From Phialophora verrucosa (lineage: Eukaryota > Ascomycota > Eurotiomycetes > Chaetothyriales > Herpotrichiellaceae), in the NCBI GenBank assembly GCA_002099365.1, contig MSED01000002.1, forward strand, positions 992,001 through 1,056,000: DNA of 64,000 bases. The letters run 5' to 3'. The notes under the pieces were generated by a model that saw nothing but the letters and a program-made list of their open reading frames with translations, did no database searches and was not told the origin of the DNA. Below, one piece after another: positions 34,705 through 43,646 of the stretch. Every line of letters begins with the position of its first letter. Position 1 is the first letter of the stretch. The position numbers were made by a program, and so were the translations under genes.

Positions 34705-36441
34705 CTAGCCTTGCGCTGAGTTTTCTGCTTGATGCTGCAGGGCATCCTTCAGGGCTGTGGGATTGTGAGGAACGAAGCAGACCTTGTATGCTTTCGGTTG
34801 GGTCGTCAAGGAGGCAGGATTCGCCACTCCTTCGATTGGGCGAGTCTCAATGAACCCGTCTGGGACAATCTTGAAACTGTTCAAGACCCTCAAGAAGAGA
34901 ACGTACAGCTCTCGGTATGCCAGCTGCATGCCGACGCACATTCTGGCTCCCGTGCCGAACGTGAATATGGGAGACTCAGGCCTCTCGAGCCAACGCTCAG
35001 GACGGAATTCCTCTGGATCTTCCCACAGTTCGGGATCTGTCGAGCACAGGAGAAGTCAGCCAGGTTAAACGGCTGTGTTGCGCGCGTTGAGTTCTTACCC
35101 ATGTTGCAGGCCCAGACATTCAAGAATATCACCGTTCCCTTGGGGACGACCTTGTTGTCATAAACAAAATCCTGGATGGTGCAGCGGGGTAGCGAGAGTC
35201 TGGTCACAGAGAAATACCTAGAAGCAAGTTCGAATGCTGAACAGTTACTTGATGTGGAATGCTGATGACTGACCTCAGAATCTCCTTGATGACTGCCACA
35301 AGATATGCGCAGCTCTGGTCGTCGGTCGCATCGCAAAGGGGGTTGTCGGCCGAGTAGGTCTCACGGATAGCCGCGAGTGCTTTCTCCTGGATATCCTGTC
35401 GCTTCGCCAGCATGCCAATACCCCACGCCACGGCAGAGTTCATGGTGTCCAGGCCAGCAGCCAACAGCGTGAGGTTGAGAGAGCTCAATTCCAGTCTGTT
35501 CAGCTGTGCTTCCTCGTCGACAAGCACGTTCGCTCTAATGCATGGTTTGTGAGTGCCTTTCGCAATCCGGTCGTCCAGGTCCTTGTCCAGGATCTGCATG
35601 TACCTGTCTCGGCGGATCTTCATCTCATTGGCCTGCACAGATTGCGTGTTCCAGGGATTCAGGCGAAGCAGCGGGATGTAGTCCTGCAGGTTCCCCGTCG
35701 TGCTCCGGAAGTTACTGATGGTGTCTTCGACGAGGACAATCTCGTGGAAGAGGTCATTCTGCGACTCCATCCTGGTCCCCCAGTGGAGGGTCAGGCCGAT
35801 GCTCATGTTCATGCGAAGGAACAGCGGCATCGGGTTGACTCCCTTCTTGCCAAATTCACCGTCACGGAGCGCCTCCGAGAGAAATATTCGAGTCTCGCGG
35901 TCGAGGTGAGGAATGTAAGTGGCTACAGCGGGTCGATTCACCGCCGTGGCCACCGCCTTCCTTCGCCTCTTGGTCGAGTCCGACCATGGGCTTGTCCCCA
36001 AGGTTGTTCCCGCGGTATCGGAAATAATCTCAGTGTCCATGTTAGTTGGGTCAGGGGAGATAAAGTCAAGATAGCGGCTCTCACCTTATGGAAGGTATAG
36101 AATTCTGGTCTCGAGCTCGTCGCGTGCGAGTTCTGATTGAAGATTGCCTTTGCCGCTGCTGCAGAGTTGACCACAAGGACAGGTATGTTTCCCAGTTGGA
36201 TCTGGTACACCGGCCCGTACTTTTTGGCCCATTGGCGATATTGCTCTGGAGCGTCCTTTTGGCGAATCTGCCACAAGTTGCCCACGATCGGTTTTCCAGG
36301 AGGGCCTCGAAACCCAGGCACCCGCGCCGAAATGCGAACGAGTTCATAGCCAGCGAATGCAATGACGCTCAACGCAACAATGACCATAGGCAGGAAAGTC
36401 CATACGTCCTCCGTGAGCCTGGCAACACTTACCAAGGCCAT
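34705..36441 (-). CDS. Cytochrome P450, CYP504-like (phenylacetate or hydroxyphenylacetate hydroxylase)
   Basis: Exons 36441-36085, 36028-35274, 35217-35099 and 35036-34705 give 520 aa. An N-terminal membrane anchor (residues about 15-33) is followed by the Pro-rich hinge PGFRGPPGKPIVGNLWQI. The I-helix segment is AAGLDTMNS, the ExxR motif is KEILR, the PERF motif is FRPERW and the heme loop is FTFGTGARMCVG with the thiolate Cys at about 438. The stretches QIQLGNIPVLVVNSAAAAK, GTSPWSDSTKRRRK and LNRPAVATYIPHLD-like text are, from memory of the family, characteristic of CYP504, which hydroxylates phenylacetate to 2-hydroxyphenylacetate (A type) or further to homogentisate (B type). I cannot decide between A and B. 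Its place beside hmgA and fahA supports an aromatic catabolic role. It acts in the ER with P450 reductase. Confidence 0.85.
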
Positions 36442-36611
36442 TTTCGCGGCTTGTGTTTGAGCTGTCGATACACCGAACTGTCAAGGTAGATGCTCGGGCA
36501 GCGAGCTTGCTGATGATGGTATATCTGAGATAAATGGAGCGGCCATGCTGACCACACACTAATTTTAATGCTTACCATTCTCAACCAATGATACAAACTA
36601 CGATTCATCCG

Positions 36612-36633
36612 TTGTCAATTGTTTGTCAATTGT
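36612..36633. repeat. Tandem 11-bp repeat in the divergent promoter
   Basis: Two adjoining copies of TTGTCAATTGT, each carrying the palindrome CAATTG. Spacing of about one helical turn would place both on one DNA face. Candidate operator. Confidence 0.6.
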
Positions 36634-36672
36634 TTGGTAACTCAGCACGTCTGGCTGGTGAGAACGGAACCT

Positions 36673-36680
36673 CCTCCGAG
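36673..36680 (-). promoter_or_regulatory. CTCGGAGG word (reverse orientation)
   Basis: Exact match, as CCTCCGAG on +, to the 8-mer shared by the cluster's intergenic regions. A second half-match TTCCGAG follows 6 bp later. Confidence 0.35.
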
Positions 36681-36793
36681 CCAGGTTCCGAGATCCCTGT
36701 CACCATTACTCCGCTGCGACTCCACGTCGGCGAGTGTGCGGGCTGTAGTCTGTGGAGAGATGCAAGCATCCCTATTGGGTGATGTCCACGCGA

Positions 36794-36801
36794 CTCGGAG
36801 G
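36794..36801 (+). promoter_or_regulatory. CTCGGAGG word
   Basis: Exact match to the shared 8-mer, about 140 bp upstream of the flavin-reductase-like start. Confidence 0.35.
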
Positions 36802-36939
36802 GAACAACAGTCTGGAGGGCAACGCTGAGCAGATGTCAACGAAGTTCGTCCACCGGCATACCTGGTGCACGAAGGACGCTCTGCGCGAGAGAACCCAGTT
36901 TCCTCTCCAGCTGGCTGGCAGCCTCAACGCGTCGTCAAA

Positions 36940-37746
36940 ATGACCCAACCCAGGCCACCTTTCAAGGACGCCGAAGCAACACGCCCGGACTTTGACCGCT
37001 CTGCAAGATTCGTCATCTCGAAGACCGTATCTCCCAGCTGGCAATGGGGCGACGGGGCCAACGACGGTGGCGCCAGCCTCTCGAAGCAGCACATCGAAAT
37101 CAACCCCAACGAGCCCGGCCGATCCGCCATGAACAACTACAAGTTATTGATCTCTGGCATCATCCCCAGGCCGATTGGATTCGTCAGCACGCGAAACGAG
37201 GGGGGCACGTCGCACAACCTGGCCCCTTTCAGCTACACGCAAGTGGTGAACCACGACCCGCCCATCTTCGTCGTGGGATTTGCCGGCTCGAACGACAAAG
37301 ACACGCTCAAGAACCTCCGAGCGACGGGCGAGTGCGTCATCAACATCATCAGCGAGCACTTCGTCGAGGCGGCCAACGCTGCCGCGATCGACGCCCCCTA
37401 CGGCGTGAGCGAGTGGCAGATGACGGGACTGACCCCGGCGCCGTGTCGGGAAGTGAAGCCCGACCGCGTCCTCGAGAGCATTTTCAGCGTCGAAGGCAAA
37501 CTGCTCGAGGTCAAGGATTTTGAAAGCAAATTCACCAGGGGCGTCCGGTCAGGGTCCATGGCCATCATCGAGGGCGTGCGGTTCTGGGTCCGCGAGGATG
37601 CCTTGAGCGAAGACAAGGCGTCCATTGATCCTGCGGTGTTGCGGCCCGTTGCGAGACTGGGAGGAATCACGTACGCGCGTGTCACGCAGGGGTTTGAATT
37701 GCCTAGACTTAGATACGCGGAGGATAGAGACATGCTGCCGAATTGA
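36940..37746 (+). CDS. Flavin-reductase-like FMN-binding protein (DIM6/NTAB type)
   Basis: A single exon of 268 aa from the ATG at 36940; the frame opens upstream only through a GTG. Residues about 65-230 match the flavin-reductase-like split-barrel fold: YKLLISGIIPRPIGFVSTRN, then NLAPFSYTQVVNHDPPIFVVGF, then LRATGECVINIISEHFVEAAN, then the acidic/aromatic segment before SMAIIEGVRFWVRED. Such proteins bind FMN and either reduce flavin for a partner oxygenase or act as flavoenzymes themselves. No two-component monooxygenase is encoded nearby, and P450s normally use P450 reductase, so its partner is unclear. It is divergent from the CYP504-like gene and probably part of the same catabolic unit. 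No targeting signal is seen. Confidence 0.85.
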   Translation: MTQPRPPFKDAEATRPDFDRSARFVISKTVSPSWQWGDGANDGGASLSKQHIEINPNEPGRSAMNNYKLLISGIIPRPIGFVSTRNEGGTSHNLAPFSYTQVVNHDPPIFVVGFAGSNDKDTLKNLRATGECVINIISEHFVEAANAAAIDAPYGVSEWQMTGLTPAPCREVKPDRVLESIFSVEGKLLEVKDFESKFTRGVRSGSMAIIEGVRFWVREDALSEDKASIDPAVLRPVARLGGITYARVTQGFELPRLRYAEDRDMLPN

Positions 37747-37954
37747 GCGTCCTAGATTTAGATACGCAGACAAAGTCAGTCTGCCCTGTTGTTCGCGTGG
37801 CTGCGTTGGCGATATAGAATGATGGACTCTGATCAAAAGACGGTGCTCGCTCAACATTCATCCTCTGAGTCTACTTCAGCTCGACTATAGTGCACCGGCG
37901 ATCCGGGATGTAAAGTCAAGGGAGAAAGATCATCAACACCCTGACCCTCTCGTA

Positions 37955-40791
37955 TCAAAGCCTGGCTTTCGCACCACCTGCCACACCTGCGCCGGCGGAG
38001 ACCGCAGCGTATCGTCGGAACTCATCCAAGTCCCGCGGATCAGCCAGCGTGGCCCGCATCTTGTCATCGATCTTGCCCCCAGCCAGTACCTTCTTGACCG
38101 CGATCTCCAGCTTCTTCCCATTGACGTTATACGGGATCTTGGCCACAGGGTAGAATCGCTTGGGCACATGTCTTGGACTGAGCGCCGTGGCGATGGTGTT
38201 GCGGAGCAGGGTCTCGATCTCGGCCGTGAAGACGACGCCCGGTTTCGGCTGGACGAACAGTACGACCTCTTCTTCTCCATCTGCATTGGCCGTGCGCTGG
38301 CCCACGCACAGCGAGTCGTGGATCAGGTCTGGGAACTTATCGACTAGATTGTAGATCTCGGAGGAGCCGAAGCGGACGCCTGAGGGGTTGAGGATGCCGT
38401 CGCTGTTGGCAAGTCAGATAGAACTTAATCGCGGGGTGGATTTTGGTTCGTGCTGCTATTGAGGATAGTTTGGGTGGAAGGAGAGGCGGCCGGCGGACAT
38501 ACCTTCGTCCCAGCATTATAATCCCTCCTGTTAGAGGGTTGACCTTGGCGTAGTCGCCGTGTGCCCATACGCCTGTGGCTGGTCAGTCAGTGGTTGTGTC
38601 GAAAGAAATGAAGGCATAGAGCTGAATTGACCTGGAAACCGTTCGTAATACGCTGCCCGGTATCTCTCGTAGGTGGGGTCGTTCCAGAATTTGACGGCCG
38701 CGCTGGGAAATGGCTTTTTGACGACAAGTTCCCCGGCCTCGCCGGGGGGACAGCTCTGGCCGTGCTCGTCGAAGACGTCGACGTCGAAGCCTAGCTTCTT
38801 GACGGTGATTTCGCCAGCATAGTGCGGATGGATCAGACTGCCGTGGATGACTGGAGCGGGGTGTGTATGTTGTTAGCGAACCGGGGCCGTTCAGCCTCGT
38901 TGAAGTGGTAGGTAAGCGCGACGACGCCGCTGGACCGGTTCACACTCACAAGATCCGCATACTTCCGTCCCCCCGGAGAAAGATAGGACGGGCCGGTTCC
39001 CAAACTCGCTGGCTATCCACTGCCAGACGGTCGCCGGGAGTACTGCGCCCGTACTGCCTAGGAGCCGGATCTGGTCGATGCGTTGGAATTGGCCTGGCCT
39101 TGGGCTTAGCGCGGGAGCGCTCACAGTGGGAGTAGCGAGCGGAGAATTTTCTTACTTGGTTTGATTCCACGATCCTTTAGTTCGGAGTAGTATCGAGGGC
39201 TTGCACCGAACACCGTCGTCCTGGGATGGAGCTGGCTTAGCTGAGGTTCGGATTTCCAAGGATGGGAAAGGGAAAGGGAGGCTCCTCACCCCAATGACAG
39301 GACATTCTCGGTATGATTTGCTGGGGTAGGGTAGAAGGGCGATCCGTCGTACAAGACAAGTGTCGCGCCGGTTAGGAATCCGCCAAAGAATATATTCCAC
39401 ATCGTCCATCCAATCTGGAATCAGGGAGGGTCAGACATCGAGAATTTAAAATAAACTGGTGCCGTGGCTTCTCTAGGATCTCTCACGTTCGAGTAATGAT
39501 AGTAGATGTCTGTGGGTCCGAGATTTTCGTAGAGCAGATGCTCTGTTTTCAGGTTCAGAGTCACTCCCTGTGAGATGTCGGTTAGCCACAGGTACAGATA
39601 CGAGAGTACAGCACGGATAACAACCTACCCCGTGGCCGTGCACCATTCCCTTTGGCGCCCCAGTGGTTCCTGAACTGAAGAGGATCAGCAGTGGATGGCT
39701 GAACGGTAACTGTACGAATTCTGTCTTCCGCTGTCGAGCTCGTTGCAAAAATGAGGCATAGGTGATGCTGCGGATGGTCAGTATGGACTGTTACGGACCA
39801 CATTCGAGAGAAGTGAACAACCCTCGAGACGGGCGCTGAACGGAATGAACTGGTATGCGGGCACCATTGGATATCACAACCATGTCGAATGCCCCGGTGC
39901 TGTCGTGCGTTGACAAGGCCTGGCTGACTCGTGTTGCCCTTGCCATACAGTCGTACCATCTGCCGTTGTACTGATATCCGTCCACGGTAAACAGAATCTT
40001 CGGTTTGATCTGGCGTAGTCGGTCCAGAACAGCCTGACGTGTGGTCAGTAACCAACGGATTCAAATCCCTATCGCGGACGCACGATTTCGCCCATATCTC
40101 CCGCCAAAGAAGTGAACACGGCTCCTATCGCAGCAGCAGCTAAGAGTACGATCACGGCATCTGGCGTGTTGGACCCGATATCTTCACGAGGTCAATTTCG
40201 GTGTCCCGGGAACAGGACACTCAAAAGAACACCTACATGCAACAACATCGCCTTGCCTTATACCAGACCCGTGAAGTGCGTCTGCAGTCGTCTTTACCCG
40301 CTGGCGTAGTCCAATCCAGGATATGGACTCGCATTCTCCCTTGGCAGATAGTTCGGAAAAAGCCTTGAGGGCAGTCCCGTGTCTTCCTTGATCGAGCACG
40401 TTCTCGGCAAAGTTCATACACGCGCCTTTGAAGAACTGGGGAAAGCTGTCCATTGGTACTGTCTCGTCCACGGCTTGCGCAGGTGAGCCTCATGCAGAAG
40501 ACTCAGGGATGCCAGAGAGACTTATCATATCAGGGGGTGATGAACACTTGATGTCGGCGAACTCCCATAGCAGCATCCAAAAATCGTTCAGGCTTCGGAC
40601 CGACCATGCATGGAGGTCTTCGTAGGTTGCTGGATCACTTGTCAGTTTTGAGTCGGCCTCATCAATGACGGACACGTACGATGTGCTGTCCTCTGGCGAC
40701 TCTCGACGAACCGGCGAAACCTTTCGACGGCTAGATGTGAGATACCGGGTGAGGGCGTCCACGTGGGACCTTGGCCTCGTTCCGACGCCAT
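37955..40791 (-). CDS. Acetoacetyl-CoA synthetase
   Basis: Thirteen exons: 40791-40680, 40629-40522, 40473-40237, 40181-40084, 40033-39822, 39767-39629, 39567-39487, 39414-39290, 39220-39156, 39093-38950, 38850-38632, 38572-38503 and 38402-37955. Codon phase closes to 685 aa, the usual family length. The enzyme is an ANL adenylate-former joining acetoacetate and CoA with ATP. Motifs: [38 protein letters not shown]-loop [43 protein letters not shown], and the C-terminal [14 protein letters not shown] with the catalytic Lys. Joins of exons 2-3 and 5-6 rest on weak donors (GTCTCT, GTTGTT) and could shift slightly. It probably uses acetoacetate released by fumarylacetoacetase, encoded next door on the other strand. 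Confidence 0.88.
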
Positions 40792-40954
40792 TACAGCTCT
40801 GCAGACGAGTATCTTGGAGCCTCTCTCACATATTCCACATGTTTCGCTGGGCAAACTAGGAAGGAAAGAAAGAGCCTATGTTATAAGGAATTATGAGGTT
40901 CCTTCGGAATGTATGCCGGCTCCCCCCCTCGGCGTTTAATTAATTATTTCGTAC

Positions 40955-41521
40955 CGCACTTATTTCGGCCCAATTTTCCTGGGTACATCTCTTCGTCAGG
41001 GCTCCCCGTACAATAACATGTACCGTCAAGAATTATTCTGAATTGGCAGCCCCCAAATGTTCATTGCGTCCAAACCTCACCGCTACCGATCCTGTATAGA
41101 CAATCCTTATGTTTTCTCATCCTGTCGATGCACCAGCAGCCCAGCATGTCTTTTACGGCTCAACCCCGACCATTAACAGGCTGATATAGAATGTCCGGAA
41201 AACGTCCGATCTATCATCGAACAAACTGTTGATATCATAATACCTATACAGGTATGCCTGGCTGAAGGAGCCTATCAATTATGTATCGCGGCAGTATCTA
41301 TGCCATGATCAATGAGTGCTAGGAAGACCCGTTGTGTGCTCTTTATTTTAGCGTTCAATGTTGTTATATTAAATCCAGCTTGGAAGCCCTCGTCTAAAGC
41401 GACCTTGCCTGTAGTTATCACGGCGAAGTGATGGTGGATTGCAGAATGATCTGATTTCGGCCGTCTCGCCATATCCTATCCTACAAAATGTATTATGCGA
41501 CATTTAGCCGAAATAAGTGCG
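40955..41521. mobile_element. Candidate MITE-like element with 15-bp inverted ends
   Basis: CGCACTTATTTCGGC at 40955-40969 is exactly inverted at 41507-41521, bounding 567 bp of AT-rich DNA without recognisable genes. Both ends also have an ATTTCG word just outside. I could not identify a clear target-site duplication or a transposase remnant, so a chance or other inverted repeat is possible. Confidence 0.4.
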
Positions 41522-41669
41522 AAATCAACAGTCAGTGACGGAGAGATCTTAGACCTTTTCAGGCGCCAAGTGGCCAAAACGGCTTCACAATATCAACTGA
41601 GAAAGGTATTGACTGTGCCCTGAGTCTAGCATGGGCCACAGACTGAGGACGGACGGTATGCGATGCCCA

Positions 41670-41677
41670 CCTCCGAG
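41670..41677 (-). promoter_or_regulatory. CTCGGAGG word upstream of fahA (reverse orientation)
   Basis: Exact CCTCCGAG on +, about 160 bp before the fahA ATG, followed by GTCGGCGTCGG at 41693-41703. Confidence 0.35.
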
Positions 41678-41835
41678 GCAGCGGAAGCTCGAGTCGGCGT
41701 CGGAATGGTTGCATTGGCGAGACACCAACAACCGCCGTCACGCTTCCTCTGAGATCTTCACTTTCTCGACTGCCCGACGACAAAGGTGAAGTGATACATC
41801 TCATCTGTCTCGTAGGATAAGACGCAGCTCACGCG

Positions 41836-43155
41836 ATGGCGCCAGCATCATGGCTCGACGTTGCCCCTGATTCTCGATTTTCTCTCGCGAATCTTCCATT
41901 CGGCATCGCCACTTTTCCAGGCGCAGAGAAACCAGCCGTGGCAACTGCTATCGGCGAATATGCTCTCAATCTGGCAGTTTTCGCGGCCAACAATGGATTT
42001 TCTCAGCTTGCAGAGGTTCGGGGTCGCATTGACGTCTTTGACCAGCCAACGCTCAACGCTCTAGCAGGCTTAGGACGTCGCTTCTCAGGGGCGGTGCGGC
42101 GCTACTTGCAAGACATTCTCAAGGCGGATACGCCCTACCCTCAACTCCTCAAGGACGACAGAGGCTTACAAACAGCATGCATTGCCCGCCTGACGCAGCT
42201 CCATATGCGTCTCCCCTTCCGTATTGGAGGCTTCAGCGATTTCTACGGAGGCATGAACCACGCATACAATGCCGGTGCGCTCTTCCGGGGCCAAAATGGC
42301 GCGCTACTCCCAAACTACCTGCACCTTCCCATGGCTTATCACGGGAGAACCTCTTCGATCTTCGTGTCCGGGACGCCGGTACGAAGGCCGTGGGGCCAGA
42401 TTGTGGAGGATCTTACCGCGGCGGAGAAGCATCCGATTTTTGTTCCCTGCCGGACCATGGATTTCGAACTTGAACTCGGTTGTTTTGTGTGTGGCGGGAA
42501 CGAGCCGTTCGACAACATCTCCATCGAGAATGCCGAGGACAACATATTCGGCTTCGTCTTGCTCAACGACTGGTCAGCCCGAGACGTGCAACGGTGGGAA
42601 TATGTCCCGCTCGGTCCGTTCAACGGAAAGAACTTTGCGACAACCATCAGCGCTTGGGTGATCTCGGCAGATGCTCTGGAACCGTTCAGAAAAGCCGGAA
42701 TGAAACATCCAGGCACGCTGCTGCCGTATCTACAGGAACGACGTCGAGACTTCACCTACGATCTGAAACTGGAGGTCCAGCTCGTCAGTGGCAGCACTAA
42801 GAGAAAAACGACCATTTGTTCGACAAACGCCTCCGACGGGCTGGTTTGGTCGTTCCCTCAAATGTTAGCACACCACACGATAACAGGCTGTCGGATAGAT
42901 GCTGGCGACCTTCTGGGATCTGGGACGATTAGTGGCGAGACTACATCTTCCCTGGGCTGTTTACTTGAGCAGACCCTTAATGGGAAGAGGCCAATCCGGT
43001 TGGAAGGAGGTGAAGAGCGAACCTGGCTGGAAGACGGCGACGAAGTGATTCTGCAGGCCTGGGCCGGCAATGAGAAAGATGGCTATGTCGGGTTTGGTGA
43101 TGCTGCTGGGGTGTTGCTCCCAGCTCACAAGCAGCTTGTGCCCACTAAACTCTAG
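41836..43155 (+). CDS. fahA: Fumarylacetoacetase
   Basis: A single exon of 439 aa, close to the usual 420-435. It hydrolyses fumarylacetoacetate to fumarate and acetoacetate, the last step of the homogentisate pathway. Conserved active-site segments are all present: FSDFYGGMNHAYNAGALFR (metal Asp, catalytic His, Arg), LHLPMAYHGRTSS, DFELELGCFV (two metal Glu), FGFVLLNDWSARDVQRWEYV (metal Asp and Gln) and GPFNGKNFATTISAWVI (Lys). The C-terminal GSGTISGET supplies the Thr region. Start at 41836 is the first ATG after the upstream stop and is preceded by a typical ACGCG. It is divergent from the acetoacetyl-CoA synthetase gene and co-directional with hmgA, 490 bp upstream of it. Confidence 0.97.
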   Translation: MAPASWLDVAPDSRFSLANLPFGIATFPGAEKPAVATAIGEYALNLAVFAANNGFSQLAEVRGRIDVFDQPTLNALAGLGRRFSGAVRRYLQDILKADTPYPQLLKDDRGLQTACIARLTQLHMRLPFRIGGFSDFYGGMNHAYNAGALFRGQNGALLPNYLHLPMAYHGRTSSIFVSGTPVRRPWGQIVEDLTAAEKHPIFVPCRTMDFELELGCFVCGGNEPFDNISIENAEDNIFGFVLLNDWSARDVQRWEYVPLGPFNGKNFATTISAWVISADALEPFRKAGMKHPGTLLPYLQERRRDFTYDLKLEVQLVSGSTKRKTTICSTNASDGLVWSFPQMLAHHTITGCRIDAGDLLGSGTISGETTSSLGCLLEQTLNGKRPIRLEGGEERTWLEDGDEVILQAWAGNEKDGYVGFGDAAGVLLPAHKQLVPTKL

Positions 43156-43372
43156 AGTAGGCCAACAATCCTGTTCTCAAGAAGCTGCCGATACCTGGGT
43201 CTCAGCTCTAGTGGTGGATCTCAGATTCATTCCCAGTTTTGTCATGGCACACGGCGTGTAAGGCGTTCGTATCGAAACCCTAGCATCCCATCCCGCTTAC
43301 ACCGTCCCGGACCCAGAGCAGCCCTCTCAATTGCCGAGAACCGCCCCGTTACACGGAAAAGGAGGGGGCAGC

Positions 43373-43380
43373 CTCGGAGG
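43373..43380 (+). promoter_or_regulatory. CTCGGAGG word upstream of hmgA
   Basis: Exact match to the 8-mer, about 270 bp before the hmgA ATG. Confidence 0.35.
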
Positions 43381-43405
43381 CGGAGGCGGAGGAAGTGGTT
43401 TGTAG

Positions 43406-43432
43406 CTCGGAGGTGCTCGGCAATTTCCGAGC
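43406..43432. promoter_or_regulatory. CTCGGAGG word plus GCTCGG-N6-CCGAGC inverted repeat
   Basis: CTCGGAGG occupies 43406-43413. GCTCGG (43415-43420), CAATTT, then CCGAGC (43427-43432) form a perfect inverted repeat. CGG-N6-CCG is the spacing recognised by some Zn2Cys6 dimers such as yeast Ppr1. It lies about 215 bp upstream of hmgA. Confidence 0.5.
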
Positions 43433-43646
43433 CTCGTCGGTGATGCTCCGCAGAGGAACGACGTGTGTGCGATGGCGATACTCCGTCTCAGAGCTGGATC
43501 CCCAGGGTCTGGGTGCTGGACTGTCTGGACTGGGAGGTATTTGCATCAAGGTTTCTCGTCGTTAAAACGAGCGAAAGGAGGGTTTACTACTGCAAAGGGG
43601 CCGTACTGTGCACACCCAACGCTCCCCACGACCATCGACGAACACG

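Larger units (their letters stand above)
36442..36939. promoter_or_regulatory. Divergent promoter of the P450 and flavin-reductase-like genes
   Basis: A 498-bp shared upstream region, so the two genes are probably co-regulated. It contains a duplicated 11-mer at 36612-36633, CCTCCGAG at 36673-36680, TTCCGAG at 36686-36692, GTCGGCG at 36726-36732 and CTCGGAGG at 36794-36801. Confidence 0.7.
40792..41835. other. Divergent intergenic region between acetoacetyl-CoA synthetase and fahA
   Basis: A 1-kb shared upstream region whose left and middle parts are AT-richer than their surroundings. It contains the inverted-repeat element at 40955-41521 and a CTCGGAGG word at 41670. A 65-codon ORF (41275-41472, minus) inside the element shows no family I recognise. 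Confidence 0.5.
43156..43646. promoter_or_regulatory. fahA-hmgA intergenic region / hmgA promoter
   Basis: A 491-bp gap carrying two exact CTCGGAGG words, a GGCGGAG-rich stretch at 43376-43393 and the inverted repeat at 43415-43432. Confidence 0.6.

Noticed and set aside
41275..41472. A 65-codon frame within the inverted-repeat segment as a transposase remnant
   Set aside because: I could not match it to any transposase family; it may simply be a chance opening in AT-rich DNA.
36726..43442. GTCGGCG/GTCGGTG words in the P450, fahA and hmgA promoters as a second shared motif
   Set aside because: Only seven bases, degenerate and CGG-rich; too likely by chance in this GC-rich sequence.
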